This document shows, one piece after another, positions 1 through 11,475 of a stretch of 64,000 bases of DNA. The notes under the pieces are model-generated. The model saw only the letters and a list, made by a program, of their open reading frames with translations. It searched no databases and was not told the DNA's origin. The stretch covers positions 36,538,449-36,602,448 of the forward strand of contig OY292276.1 in assembly GCA_958496175.1 (NCBI GenBank), given 5' to 3'. The DNA comes from Sisyra terminalis (lineage: Eukaryota; Arthropoda; Insecta; Neuroptera; Sisyridae). The position numbers and the translations under genes were made by a program. Positions within the stretch are counted from its first letter, which is position 1. Every line of letters begins with the position of its first letter.

Positions 1-208
1 CAACTATCACCAGTCGTTTTTTGTTTAAAAAAAGTGATAAAATAGATAAGAAATTTTCCTACGTTATACTTCAAGACTCATAAAACTTTTGTATGGTTTA
101 AATTATACGGATAATAAAATTGTAATATATGCTAAATTCTTTTAAATTTTTTAAAGAGTCGAATTAATTTTATGACTTTTTGTACAAAATATAATATAAA
201 TTATAGGG

Positions 209-243
209 TATTTAAGAGCTTCGTCAGCGACATATGATTACAG
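209..243 (+). promoter_or_regulatory. Core promoter of MBF2-like copy 1
   Basis: A TATA-like TATTTAAG at 209 is followed about 30 bp later by TTACAGT, an initiator-like site. The arrangement is conserved in the second copy (3627 and about 3657), while the sequence between has drifted. The inferred 5' UTR is about 50 nt. No experimental start site is known. Confidence 0.55.
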
Positions 244-292
244 TGCAAATTAATTAAATCTCAAATAAGCACTAACCTACGCATTAATTAAA

Positions 293-758
293 ATGAAAAA
301 TTTTATATTTGCTTTTGTCGCGTTATGTACTGTTATAACAGTTAATTGTTGTCACAGACCAAAACCAACAGTAACCACAACAACAACACCAAACCCAAGA
401 TTTACGTTAGATACTTGCCTGGATAATAACATAGATCCAATCTTAGATTCTCAAACGGCTATAGTAATATACATATATTTTTTAACTTTCCAAATTTTAA
501 AAAAGTAAAAATCATTTTTCTTAGAATTTAATCGGTATAAACAATCAACGACAAAGTGGAGCACTTACTTATCGTCCTGCTGCTGGAACCAACCCTATAA
601 TCAGTTGCTATACAATCGTAGACATATTAAACGGTCTGGGACAAGGATCCGCAATTGAAGTTACATCTGGAGGAGTTGGCACCAATTCAATGACTGTTTC
701 CTTCACGTCAGCAGTTGGGCAGGGATACGGAGTTTCTTTGATAGTCCGTGGAAAATAA
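293..758 (+). CDS. MBF2-family secreted protein, copy 1 (two exons)
   Basis: Exons are 293-463 and 525-758, separated by a 61-bp intron at 464-524 (GTAATA donor, TTTTTCTTAG acceptor, phase 0). The product is 134 residues. It starts with a signal peptide (MKNFIFAFVALCTVITVNC), then a Thr/Pro-rich linker (PTVTTTTTPNP), then a globular C-terminal domain. The domain has the MBF2-type pattern of hydrophobic strands around GSAIEVTSGGVGTNSMTVSF and a final glycine-rich strand GQGYGVSLIVRG. Members of this arthropod family are mostly small secreted proteins. The founding silkworm MBF2 was described as a transcriptional coactivator, but that role is doubtful for a protein with a signal peptide. If the intron is retained, the frame stays open to a stop at 506, giving a 71-residue truncated form. 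Family assignment is by motif memory, not by a search. Confidence 0.85.
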
Positions 759-783
759 AGATAGTTAATTGTCTATGACTCTA

Positions 784-789
784 AATAAA
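784..789 (+). terminator. Polyadenylation signal, MBF2-like copy 1
   Basis: AATAAA lies 26 bp after the stop codon, with a second overlapping AATAAA just after it. The position is typical for a short 3' UTR and is matched in copy 2. Confidence 0.6.
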
Positions 790-904
790 TAAAAATATAT
801 AAATTCTCCATCGCTTTCACTTATCGTTAACCCTACGTAACTACAAATTTTCTTGTAAATATAAATCTTAAATCATAATGAACTCACCGTAAGGTATTTG
901 ATTG

Positions 905-926
905 TATAAAAGCAGACATTTGTTCA
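905..926 (+). promoter_or_regulatory. Orphan TATA box, unit 1
   Basis: TATAAAAG followed by GCAGACATTTG and TTCAGTT lies about 150 bp past the gene and is conserved at 4309 in unit 2. No open frame follows in either unit. It may be the promoter of a lost neighbouring gene that was duplicated with the unit, or simply unchanged flanking sequence. TATA-to-TCAGT spacing is only about 21 bp, short for a functional pair. Confidence 0.3.
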
Positions 927-2480
927 GTTATAATTCTTGTAAACGAAGTGTAAACTATTAATCATGCGTATATACTTGCAAGAAAAATTAAAATTACTAG
1001 TCAGTGCAAATACATCAATTTTGGAGAAATGTTTTTATTAAAAATAATTTAAAACTAAGTCTTTAAATCTTTTTTTCCCTTTTGCAAAAAGTTATCCCGA
1101 ATTGACACACATTTCCGAAGGGTATTTTCGTATTAAAGAAAATTTTCTATTATTAAAACATAACTCTACATCCAAATATGTAATTGTTATTTTATTTTTT
1201 TTTTGGTGAAAATGGGATAAAAAAACTGAAAAATATTATAGCTAAAACTATAATATTGCATCGTGATTTCTGATATTTTCTGATATTCATTATAGCAGCG
1301 TGGAACCCGGTGGAACATATTGTAGTTTTTTAAAATATCGCATATTTCGCACATATCGCAAAAGAAAATTGTTATATACGTTACATACTCAAGTAGTGTG
1401 CTTGTTGAGGAGCTAGAGAGTAGAGTTAAAAGGTAAGGAGTTCAATCTCTTATACTTGTACACGATATATGTATATATTCACGGGAATCAACAGAAAAAT
1501 TTTCCAATGTAACATTGAAATATTTTATGGAACGCTTATTGGAAACTGTCGTTATAATTACGGTATTATAACGTAAAAATGCAAATTTTAATAATAAATT
1601 TTATAACAGAATATTTTTAAGATAAAGAAAATGAAAGTCTTTTATCAAAGTCTAGGTTTTTCTCTTTTGTGCTAATAATATAAACATTCATAATAAAATT
1701 TTCACCAAAATTGAATCAACTTGTTCAAAACCTTCGCTAATAATTTTTTTATAATTTTATTACGTTCCGGCTAGATAGATGAAAATAAACTTACTAACCT
1801 ACCTTAACTTAGTGCTTTAAATCTTATCAAAGCTGTCAAAAATACTTTGGAAGTGCATCTAGATACTAGATAAATTACTCTTTCAAAAAGTATCTGAAGT
1901 AACTTTGGGTACCTAGTTACTTTTAAAAACAGGAACTTAAATACTTATCTTAAGTAACTTTTAAGATATTTTACTATGCACTTGTTAAACTTTGTTCAAG
2001 AATTGTTAGGATTGTGGAACGTGTTTATTTACAAAAAGAGCATAATCTAACGAAATTTTGACCACTATTAGCGCTGGGATCGATTCAATTATCCCCACCA
2101 CGACTTCGCTCCTGGCGAATTATATTCACGTATTACGTTTTGCAAGGTATTACGTAAAGTCGTAAGTTAATAAGATAACAAATGGCTGTATGTTTTATCT
2201 TTATTAACTTTGAAAAGAAAACGAAAATTATGTATGCCTAAGCTATACTAAACGCACAACATACACTTAAAACACGGTAGAAAAATTATATTAGTAATAC
2301 ATTATATTAAATATTATAGAATTAAAGAAAATAAAACTCAATATCTCTCTTATATATATTGGGGAAACCGGAAAGTAATGTTGTTTTTCAACATAAAATT
2401 AAAATGCAAAATATCATCAACCTCTTGACATCTAGTTGGCAAATTTTATAGCTAAATTAGTAAAAATCAATCGATTAAAC
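927..2480. other. Intergenic DNA without recognised genes
   Basis: The first part (to about 1475) is the 3' flank shared with unit 2. The rest is A+T-rich with no convincing open frame; 1800-1985 contains loose repeats of AGTAACTTT and AAGTACTT-like words. Nothing else was identified. Confidence 0.5.
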
Positions 2481-2499
2481 AGGAAGTAAAAGTGTAAAG

Positions 2500-3195
2500 G
2501 AATTATGATTATTTGGATAAAATTACTGTGGTCCACTTAGCCAAAGGCGATCATTTAAATTCATGTTTCATCAAAATTCTAAAACAAAAATTAAAAAATT
2601 CATGTCATGCCAACACGAATTTTGTTAGACAACTTATGGAAATTGCTCGGTCTGCCATATCCCAACTATCTAAATTATGGAAAGGTCGCAACATAACAAA
2701 AGCCACCAAAATCAGATTGATAAATACGCTTGTTTTTCTTATTTTTTCTACGCTTGGACTGAGTGCAGTTGATCGGCGACAAATTGATGCCCTCGAAATG
2801 TGTGTTTGAACATTTTTTTATCTTTAATGAAGTTAAGCTAGTCCAAAAACTGTCGAAATTGTTTTTTTCGGACCTATCGCACACCACGGTACTGTAAAAA
2901 AACTAATGGAACAAGGACAACTTGATGGGAAAAGAAAACGGGAATGATTATTATGGAGAAGCTAATGGTTCAAGGACGACCTGAAAGAAAAAGGTAACGT
3001 GGGCGATCACCGACCCGTTAAACTAGAAAGATGGAAGAGGTTGTAGATTCGAGTTTCGCATCCAACAAGCATAAAAAACGTAATCTTTGGAGGACCGTTC
3101 AATGGATCCAGAGAAACCTATAATACCCCGAGTGACAACCATAGTAATCATGATACATCGGCAACGATATCAGGATTAGGAAAAAGTAGAAAACT
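2500..3195 (+). pseudogene. LINE reverse-transcriptase C-terminal remnant
   Basis: A 98-codon open stretch at 2513-2809 reads like the end of an insect non-LTR reverse transcriptase: AISQLSKLWKGRNITKATKI, then a degraded hydrophobic segment where LVFPIFLYGAETWT is usual, then DRRQIDALEM. After stops and frameshifts the characteristic tail continues in other frames: FFGPIAHH, KLMEQGQLDGKRKRE, then a second diverged copy KLMVQGRPERKR with RGRSPTR, and finally KRNLWRTV. Several stops and a small internal duplication show it is dead. The endonuclease and catalytic palm are absent, so it is a 5'-truncated copy. It sits between the two MBF2 genes and so probably inserted after or during the duplication. 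It is a transposon fossil, not a host gene. Confidence 0.8.
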
Positions 3196-3626
3196 AATAA
3201 CTATGGAACACAACTGTTGAATTCTTATGGATATTAGATTCAAATTATGAGCGTTTATTTTTTTTACCTATTTCAGAAATTAAGCTTCTTATGCGTATGA
3301 AAATAAAAATACAAATTGACGAGAAGAAATAATTATGAAATTATTAATCCATATAAATATAAGTTATTAGTTCAACTATTTGAAAATTTCTCTAACAATT
3401 TACTAGGGAAATCATTGCATTACTATCATCAATCTTTTTTCTTATAAAAATAGTGATAAAATAGATAAGAAATTTTCTTGCATTAGACTGTAAGACTCAT
3501 AAAACTTTAGTATGGAAAGTTTTAAGGATAACAATATTTTTAATATTTGTTAAATTCTTTTAATTTTTTTATAGAGTCGAATAAATTTTATAGCTTTTTG
3601 GGCAAAACATAATATAAATGGTAGAG

Positions 3627-3661
3627 TATTTAAGAGCTTCGCCAATGACAAATGATTACAG
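3627..3661 (+). promoter_or_regulatory. Core promoter of MBF2-like copy 2
   Basis: TATTTAAGAGCTTCG at 3627 and GATTACAGTT about 30 bp downstream match the copy-1 promoter in sequence and spacing, suggesting both copies keep the same start-site logic. Confidence 0.55.
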
Positions 3662-3709
3662 TTTCTAGAATCAATTACATCTCAAATCAGTTTTTACGGA
3701 TAGATTAAA

Positions 3710-4166
3710 ATGAAACAGTTTATATTTGTTTTTGTCGCGTTATGTGTTGTTGCAACAATTAATTGTTGTTACAGACCTGAACCTACAGTAACCACACAAA
3801 ACCCAAGATTCACATTAGATACTTGCACAGTTACCAACATAGATCCAATCTTAGATTCTCAAACGGCTATAGTAATATACATATATTTTTTAAATTTCCA
3901 AATTTTAAAAAAGTAAAAATCATTTTTCTTAGAATTTAATTGGTATCGCCAATCAAAGACAAAGTGGAACAATCACTTACAATCCAGCTGCTGGAACCAA
4001 CCCTATAATCACTTGCTATACAATAATAGACGTATTAAAGGATCTGGGACAAGGATCCGCAATAGAAGTTACATCTGGAGGAGTTGGCACCAATTCAATG
4101 ACTGTTTCGTTCACATCAGCAGTTGGTCAGGGATACGCAATTACATTGATAGTCCGTGGAAAATAA
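3710..4166 (+). CDS. MBF2-family secreted protein, copy 2 (two exons)
   Basis: Exons are 3710-3871 and 3933-4166, with a 61-bp intron at 3872-3932 almost identical to that of copy 1 and in the same phase. The product is 131 residues: signal peptide MKQFIFVFVALCVVATINC, a linker three residues shorter than in copy 1 (PTVTTQNP), and a C-terminal domain nearly identical from DSQTA through GSAIEVTSGGVG to LIVRGK. Most differences between paralogues fall in the mature N-terminal linker and at a few surface-like positions (for example LDNN against TVTN before IDPIL). Both frames are intact, so both copies are probably functional. The reading-frame-compatible intron with the same downstream stop is also conserved. 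Role unknown; probably secreted. Confidence 0.85.
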
Positions 4167-4191
4167 ACACAGTTGATTTTCTATGACCTTA

Positions 4192-4197
4192 AATAAA
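4192..4197 (+). terminator. Polyadenylation signal, MBF2-like copy 2
   Basis: AATAAA 26 bp after the stop codon, in the same place as in copy 1. Confidence 0.6.
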
Positions 4198-4308
4198 AAA
4201 TAATAATAAAAAGTTCTCCATCACTTTCACTTATCGTCAACCCTTACGTTACTACAAATTTTCCAGTGAATTAAAAATCCTGATAAACTTATCGTAGGTA
4301 TTTCATTG

Positions 4309-4316
4309 TATAAAAG
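4309..4316 (+). promoter_or_regulatory. Orphan TATA box, unit 2
   Basis: TATAAAAG followed by GCAGACATTTG, the duplicated counterpart of the site at 905. Again no open frame follows. Confidence 0.3.
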
Positions 4317-4750
4317 CAGACATTTGGTGATAATTTTTTATTATAAATGATTTAAAAACCAAACCTTCAAAACTTATATTCTTTTTGCAAAAAGTTATCC
4401 CGTATCGATATACACTACCAAAGGGTATACTCGTATGAGAGAAAATTTTCTATACTCAAAACATAATTCTACATCCAGATTATTCATTATGTTTTTTTTT
4501 TTTTTGGTAAATTTGGGTCAAAATTAAAACAGAAACTTCAATAATAGATCGTAATTTCTGTTATTCATTATTGCAGTTCGGAGCTCGAACGAACATATTG
4601 TAATTTTTAAAATATCCCAACGTCAAAATAATAGTTCATATATCATACTTAAGTAGTGTGTTCATTGAGAAGCCAGAGGATAGGGTAAATAGGTAAAGAG
4701 TTCTGTCTTTTTACTTGTGTATTGTTTATACGTGTGCATACGTGTATACG

Positions 4751-7594
4751 TGAATACGTGTATATGGTTTATGATACTGTCACATTGTCAGAATTAACTG
4801 TTTGAGATTTTGTTTTGAAATATTTATTTAAAATAATATATAATTTTGTGTTTTTGTTTTATAAATACAATTATTTTCTGAATTACTTCCTTTCAAATAA
4901 ATATAATTTAAAAATGATTTATTTTAGTTCATTAGTTTGACCAAATTAATTACAGGCTTCTAAAGAATAGTTTTCAGCTAAAAATTAAATATTAACTTTT
5001 TTTTAGTGCGGTTTTATGTTTTCTTGCGAGAAAAGGAACGTAACTTGGCTGTAGTTAGTATAAATGACTTCAGTGGCGCTATGCTACCGTTTTGCTTAGT
5101 GTTAATAATTTTTTTGTGATAAAAAATCGAGCCAAAGACGTTGCGACGCAGTCCCCTGGCAATGTTTTATTTATTCTTTATTTATAAAACTGAATATATA
5201 TTTTATATTCACTATTGATAATACAATCCCCTACCAACACTCCACTGCATGTATTTTCCATCCCTATCTTTGGTACAAATACCTGTAACTACTGTTTTAT
5301 AGTAGCACTAGGAGACCCGGTGAACTTCGTACCTTCAAAAATTGAATTAATTGATACCGGGAGTATTGCCAAAATTTTAATTATTTATTTGGATATAATT
5401 AAATACACATGCTTGATTATAACAAATTAACTGCCTTTTTTAAATATGCATTTTATATTACATATTCATACCTATAACATTGAACATATTAAAACCCATA
5501 TGCATACCAAAATTCATAAAAAGCTCGCTTATTCATGAGTTTTTAGACATATGTACGTAGATATTTCAAAACATATTTTTATTTTTGACTCTTTGTATTC
5601 CTCAAAATTTCACGACTTTTGGTCAATTCGCTCCTATGTTTCTCTATTAATCAGGAACTGGATGCTTACTGGGAATGTTCCTGTTTTCTTCAGTACTTTT
5701 TTACACAGATTATTTTTTTATTTTATCATTTAACACTAGAGTTGATATTTAAGGTGACCCACCTTTCTGCATTAGTACAATGTAGCTGTTAGAATGTGCT
5801 ACAATAATGTATCAATCTTATTCTGGTAATTATTTTTACTCTTTCTGTGCTGTAGTTTGGAGTGAACCATTACCTTTAAGCTATCGTACGATGTGTATAT
5901 ATTAGGTGTTCGATGAATTAGTTCCTCTTCCTTTGGTATACTCTTCATTTTTTATACATAAATTGATCTTTTTTCAGATTTCAAAATGGCAAATGAAGGT
6001 TTAAACATGTTTCTGTTTGATTTGTTTGTCGGCCCTCTAGTGACTTTCTTTGTGCTTTGATACCCATAATAGTTCTGGTGATTTTAATTTTCTTGTAGTG
6101 TGTAGTACTGCTTCTGATTTCAAAAATAATTTCTACCGTTTCACTCGTTTCACTACTCTTTACAGTTTTTACGCATTTGCTAAATATATAAAAATATTCC
6201 TGAAATCAAAAAATTGACATCTGGTTGTTTAAAGTTTAAATCATGCTTTGTTGATACGAGTTACAGAATTCAAAATTATCGAATTTGAACTTAGAATAAT
6301 TATTTTTACATTTATGAACATTTTATACAATTTGATTAAAATTGATAAGACAATTGGTAGCAATTTTGCGTTACTATCCGATAAAAATTAAAGAGCATAC
6401 AATACTGATTTTGTATATACCTTCTGGCATTTATCTTGTTGTTTCAATATAAATTTCTGAATAATAAATATTTCTTTGTCTTTTACGATTTAACAAGTCA
6501 CTCTGATTATAATATGTCTTTAGTACTACTTTGAAATAACGCAATATCCGATATATGTCAATTGATTTTTTATTGGTTCAAAAACGACATTACTTCCGAT
6601 TCCCTTAATATTTTAATTTTGGTAAATTTTATGATTAATTTATTTATCAGTTTTATTAATAATTAGAAAAAAAAAATAGCTTTTAATTCTTCACGCTTAT
6701 ACCCAATTTTATGAACACTAAAATAGTTAAAAGAACGGCGTCTTATCTTTTTATGGCGAAGTATTTCAAAACATTTCCTTATTGTGAGTAATACAATAAA
6801 TACTTTTCTTTTTGAAAAGCATTTAAAACAGTGCTATCCTAGTATATTTGAACCAAAAGAATATAGATATTTTGAGATCATGAAAACATTATTATAGTAA
6901 TTTGTATTATGATTTATATTTGTATTATAATTATATTCTAAATGACGACGGAGAGGTTTAACAATTGCTGCTTTATTGGCAAAATAAGATGGGTATGTTT
7001 GTGCTTTCATAATATTTAAAAATGATTGATTGAAATTTAAACGGTTTCCATTTTTTTATCATTTATCGTCCAATCAGTTTGAGAGAATAAATAACAATGT
7101 CAGTTATATTTATATTTTTTTTAGTTAATGAGAGAATATTTTGAAATTGTATAATCGAATTTGAAAATTAAAAAACACGTCTCGCGTTAATGAACATCTA
7201 ATGCACTTGGATAAATATTGAAAGTGTTTTTTGCTACAGCTTTGCATTACTAACCTGTGAAACTCGGAGTGAATACAACCCCGAATTTGTATTTCATCGG
7301 ATTTTAGTTATATTATTTAAATATAGATTTCAGAACAAATACTTTTGAATTTTTTATTTGTTAATAAGTCACTCTAATCATTAAATACTTGAAGGCAATT
7401 TCAAAATGAATTATAAGCAGATAAATGATAATTGAATGTTCAAAATGATATTAGTTTCCGGTCCCCCTTTTAAATACACTTATTACGTAACTCTATATAT
7501 GATTACTTGCCATTTTAATACAAAATGAATCTACGAATTTTGATTGTTGGGACTTTTTAATTGGGTTTATTTATTTTTACTTTTTATTATTTTA
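4751..7594. other. Intergenic A+T-rich DNA
   Basis: No gene recognised. A short 5.2-5.4 kb stretch is slightly richer in G+C with an open frame (5215-5430), but it has no ATG near its start and no family resemblance. The word GCGACGCAGTCC occurs at about 5147 and again at 33073, a hint of a very old shared repeat. Confidence 0.45.
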
Positions 7595-7744
7595 GTTACT
7601 CGATAACTGGCAGGGTTCTTAGTGACTCAAAGGTGAATAAAAAAGCATATCGAGATAATTGAAAATTTGCTGGATTCGAAAATCAAACACAGCATCTACT
7701 AGTTTTGGAGCGGCCACCTTAATCACTCGGCCACCAGTAGGCAA
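7595..7744 (-). mobile_element. tRNA-derived SINE, copy 1
   Basis: Read on the minus strand it starts GCCTACTGGTGGCCGAGTG (A-box region), continues GGTGGCCGCTCCAAAAC, then a degraded B box (TTTTCGAATCC), then a body ending CTGCCAGTTAT. The same order recurs at 13.1, 15.0, 30.0 and 61.7 kb. The head resembles a Leu/Ser-type tRNA 5' half but cannot form a full tRNA. Confidence 0.75.
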
Positions 7745-8408
7745 TTTCAATCGTAATAAACCCTAGTTTAAATTTTAATTTAGATATTTATTTTTTTGGT
7801 GAGTATTTAAAATTGCCAAATTCTGAATCGATTTGAATTTTGGAAGTTTAACTTCTGTGGGATTCAAAAATCTATAAAATTCACTTACTTACTATCCCTT
7901 TTTCCAAAAACGTATTACGTTATTCTGTAATATATTACTCAAAACAATAAAATTTTATTCCTTTATAAGTAAATATAATACGTTACCTCTTTTAATTTCT
8001 TCAAATTATTCAAAAAATAAGGATATTATAAGATTGTCCGGAAAATTCGAACCGACTTTGAAAGAAAATTGAAACGCAACACATTTGAATTTTGGTAAAA
8101 TATTATTGAATTAAATAGTTGCCACTCTGTGTTATAACTATTCATTATCTTTCAAATAACTTAAAAATTTCGTCCCTCTAGACTCCTCTAGATATTCAGT
8201 GGAAAACTATACAAAAGACTGAAATTAGTACTTAATTAATTTATTTTTGAAAAATTTGAAATAAAATAATTTAAATTAAGAGTAATAAGATAGATATCAG
8301 AGCATAGTAGAAAAAAAAACGATGTAACTAGTTGTTTTTGCTTGAATCATTGTTATATTTTTTTTAATTTTGTAGTACTGAACTTTTTTGGTTGTTAAAG
8401 CTTTATAA
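7745..8408. other. A+T-rich DNA, nothing recognised
   Basis: Only A+T-rich sequence between the SINE and the candidate exon. It ends with a T-rich tract and TTTTGTAG at about 8375, which could serve as a splice acceptor. Confidence 0.4.
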
Positions 8409-8462
8409 GAGTTCGGAAAGGGGTTGTTTCTGTCACGTCTCTGGAATCCCACCTTGAATCAA

Positions 8463-8626
8463 ATGAACAATGTGGAGCTGATTAAATTGAAATTGAATAC
8501 CGACCCGAGAAAATCGAAGAATAAGAAAGTGTGCTACGAAAGCTTCGGAGTTTCGATTAAAACGTTACGTAATCAAATAACACATCTAAAACCACCTAGT
8601 TGCGGAATAAATGAAATGGATGAATG
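8463..8626 (+). CDS. Candidate coding exon, possibly MADF-like
   Basis: A 200-bp patch clearly richer in G+C than its surroundings stays open in one frame from about 8409 to a good splice donor (TG|GTAAGG at 8627). The first ATG is at 8463 in an AA-rich context; codons before it (FLSRLWNPTLNQ) also read like protein, so the exon may instead begin after an upstream acceptor. The peptide has LWNPTL, a basic stretch RKSKNKKVC, then FGVSIKTLRNQI and KPPSCGINEMDEW. This order faintly recalls the MADF/Myb-SANT DNA-binding domain, where LWDP, a helix with K.LR and an S-G-x-x-E-x-Y element occur in that order. It could be a host exon or a remnant of a transposon-associated MADF protein. No partner exon was found. 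Confidence 0.3.
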
Positions 8627-8639
8627 GTAAGGATCAAAT

Positions 8640-11335
8640 CCTATTTTAATACCGAACATTTGCCACATAAAAACTCTCATAATTCTTTTTCCCCACATCC
8701 GTTATAGTAAAAATTAAATTTCCGTTTCGTATTTTCGGATAAAATATTTTCCTTATACTTTCCGTTAGAAAATTGAAACCAAATATAATATTCTTGCATC
8801 ATATACATATAACATAGAAGTATCAAATTTGATTTAACATTACGTTAATAAAGATAAAAAAGTAAGATGGTGAAAACTTTTCCAACAAAAATGTTAAATT
8901 TTCTTTCGCGAATATTGTTTTCAACACAAAACGCTGATTTTGTACATTGTTTCTCCGTCATTTTACTGCGTAAAAAATACGTCATAACAATTATCTTTCC
9001 AGAAAATTTAATTACTTCTATACAAAACAGGTGAAGAAAAAAAACTTTGGTATATAAGTATGTTAAATACAATTACAAACTTTTATTATGCACGAAAAAG
9101 TTATTAAAATTTTCAATGTGATTGTTTTTTTTTTTCAAGAAAGAAAGAAAAATAAGTTCTGTTTTATTATTTTCTGTAAATCTTTATAAGAATCCAAATT
9201 ACGTAAAATTCATTGGTTTTGAAATCAAATATTATTTTATAATTCAATTAAGATTTATTCATTTTTATACCCATTGTAACGTTTTTAACAATTACCTATA
9301 TTGACGGGTCCGTTTGAATTTGTGTTTCAAGACATTCAAAAATTAAAAATTTATTTTACTACCCTAACATTTATTTATTTTATACTACACACTTATTTAT
9401 TTTTAAAAAACAATGGTTTATTTCAGTATTTAACAATTTATAGCTTATTATAACTGATTTATCACTGATTTATGAATGATTGACTAGCTGTTTATAAATT
9501 ATTATCCTCCACCTGCAGTCAACCTCTTTTATAGTAGTTCAGATATGCTCCGGAATGTTCGAACTTATGATAGTTCCATTCTGGATTATTCGACCCTAAT
9601 TTTTACTGTCTTTCTTTTTTTATCTTTAACAAAAATTCTCAAAAATAGTTCTAGAACATTTTTTATCTCATTGTACTTGACCATTCCTTTTTTATTTATT
9701 TTCATTGTTCGATGAGCAGAGGTCAGATGCAAAGCTCAAGCACACACGCATTTAATTTTACGCATGTAACTATATATATTTACAATAAACAATCTAAATA
9801 AGACTCTTGCTTTTAGGAAATACTTTTAGATGTTTACATTATACACTATACTAAACAATAAACTGCGTAGTTGGTTGTTTACCGTCTCTGGCGCAATTAA
9901 TAATGAGAACAAAAGCTGATTTCAGTGAAAGCCAGTGGTTAATGGCCAATATATGATTGCTATATAAGTTTTCCCTTTATATATATGGTCTATTTAAAAT
10001 TTCACAATCCAAAAGTGAATAACTTAATAAATATTTTTCAGAATTCAACAATTTTTTGATTGAATAACAATAAAAATTTGATTTTTTTCAACACTTTATC
10101 TCTTACTGGAAATTCAGAGAATGTTTTTTCATTCATTCTTCATAAATAATAAAATCTAAGAGGTTTTATGGGCTTAAGCTTTTTGGCGATAAATAATAAT
10201 AAGAAGCACTTTTCATTAAAATTATTTTATACTGTTCAGTCTCATCAATAAATGTGGAGTACATTCGATGATGTATTAAATGTTTGTATTAAATTTCCAT
10301 AAATTTGACAAAAATCAATAATGGAAGCATTATTGATTTACTTTTGCTTATAGTTTATAAATTTTTAAGCTTTAATCGTTCCACGACGTATATAAACATT
10401 AACACCGTAGGGATAAATGATCGCCTTTTCAGCAGCATATGTTACAATTCTGTTTGAATTTCAATCATTAGCCAATAGTTTTACCTGCATTTTCGTCTTG
10501 TTGATGTTCTTAAATGTATCAAAAACCATTGGAAAAAAATAAAATAATTAAGTAACTACTGCTGTTCCTGATGCCTCTCCAGGATCAGAATTTTTAGAGT
10601 TCTAAAATTCAATTTAGTTTAAAAACTGAAAAACATGCTTTATTAAGATATCTTTCTCTAAAAAAAATAAATTTTCATTCGTTAGATTTTAAAAAGTTTA
10701 AAGAATTAACAAAACGTTTAACAAATTGATTTTTCAATAATACTAGAATGTTAACTAGAATCCTAACGTATACGATATTATGTGTTCTTCCATTCGGCGC
10801 AAATACATCCAGATTCTGAGCATTGGACCCTATGTGTAGTGTGACCCTATATCTACTATATGTAGTGTTTGCCCTTAAGTTTAGCTAATGACAGCAGTAG
10901 AACTAAGTTTGATTGAAAACTGAAATCTTTTGAATTGAAATGGTAGGTCAATGGAGATTATGGGATTCGAGGTACGCTAACACTTTCTTCTTTTCTTACA
11001 CCTGAATATAGTGGCACCTAGTATTTTCTGACTCCATTAAGCTATTTGAAGCCACGTTTAAAAGATTTTTTTTTCGGAAATAAAATTGTTCCTGTACCTT
11101 TGACAATGTGTGTACAAAATTTCATGATGGTCAATTGAGTAGTTAAAACACGTGAAAGCGTAACAAACAAGCTATCGATCGCATTTATAATATGAAATAA
11201 TAATAATATTATAATTTCTTTATTTAAACGTTTTATGTTCAAAATTGCAAATCTTCAAAGTTCTTTATCGACCGTTTTGAAATTTGTACTTATCATTAAA
11301 TTCATAAACAGGCATTTTTTTATTAGATCAGAATA
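8640..11335. other. Long A+T-rich gene-free stretch
   Basis: No coding, RNA or mobile-element feature could be supported. Short open frames here have no codon bias, no family resemblance and often no ATG. Confidence 0.45.
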
Positions 11336-11339
11336 CTAA

Positions 11340-11475
11340 ATAGAGTCTCACATCAACAGGTATAGCGAAAATGCTGCGGGTTTTCAAGGGAGGTTTTGTC
11401 GTTATTTTCGCGCTAAAATACACATTTTCCGAAATTTAGAGAGGATATAGCTATGGATTTCTAAGGGAAGGAGTT
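11340..11475 (+). repeat. Dispersed repeat family R1, copy 1
   Basis: Contains TCACATCAACAGGTATAGCG, AAATGCTGCGGGTTTTCAAG and GGAGGTTTTGTCG. The core (GCTGCGGGTTnnnAnGGGAGG) recurs at 18980-19090 and, inverted and doubled, at 35440-35640. It is probably a fragment of an uncharacterised transposable element. Confidence 0.55.

Larger units (their letters stand above)
13..1475. repeat. Segmental duplication, unit 1 (MBF2 gene copy 1)
   Basis: This unit aligns by eye with 3432-4750 over the upstream region, the whole gene and about 700 bp downstream. Shared landmarks are GTGATAAAATAGATAAGAAA near 33, the gene at 293, TATAAAAGCAGACATTTG near 905, TGCAAAAAGTTATCCCG near 1083 and AAGTAGTGTG near 1391. 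The offset is 3417 bp at the gene start and slightly less downstream, so small indels have accumulated. The duplication includes the promoter and 3' flank, which points to unequal crossing over rather than retrocopying; the retained intron agrees. Confidence 0.85.
3432..4750. repeat. Segmental duplication, unit 2 (MBF2 gene copy 2)
   Basis: Second unit of the tandem duplication described at 13-1475. It is somewhat shorter because of deletions downstream of the gene (about 140 bp missing relative to unit 1 between the stop and the TGCAAAAAGTTATCCCG landmark). Similarity ends near ACTTGTGTA at about 4715. Confidence 0.85.

Noticed and set aside
2675..2887. 70-codon minus-strand frame
   Set aside because: Antisense shadow of the LINE reverse-transcriptase remnant.
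5215..5430. 71-codon frame in a slightly GC-richer patch
   Set aside because: No ATG start, no splice context and no recognised family.
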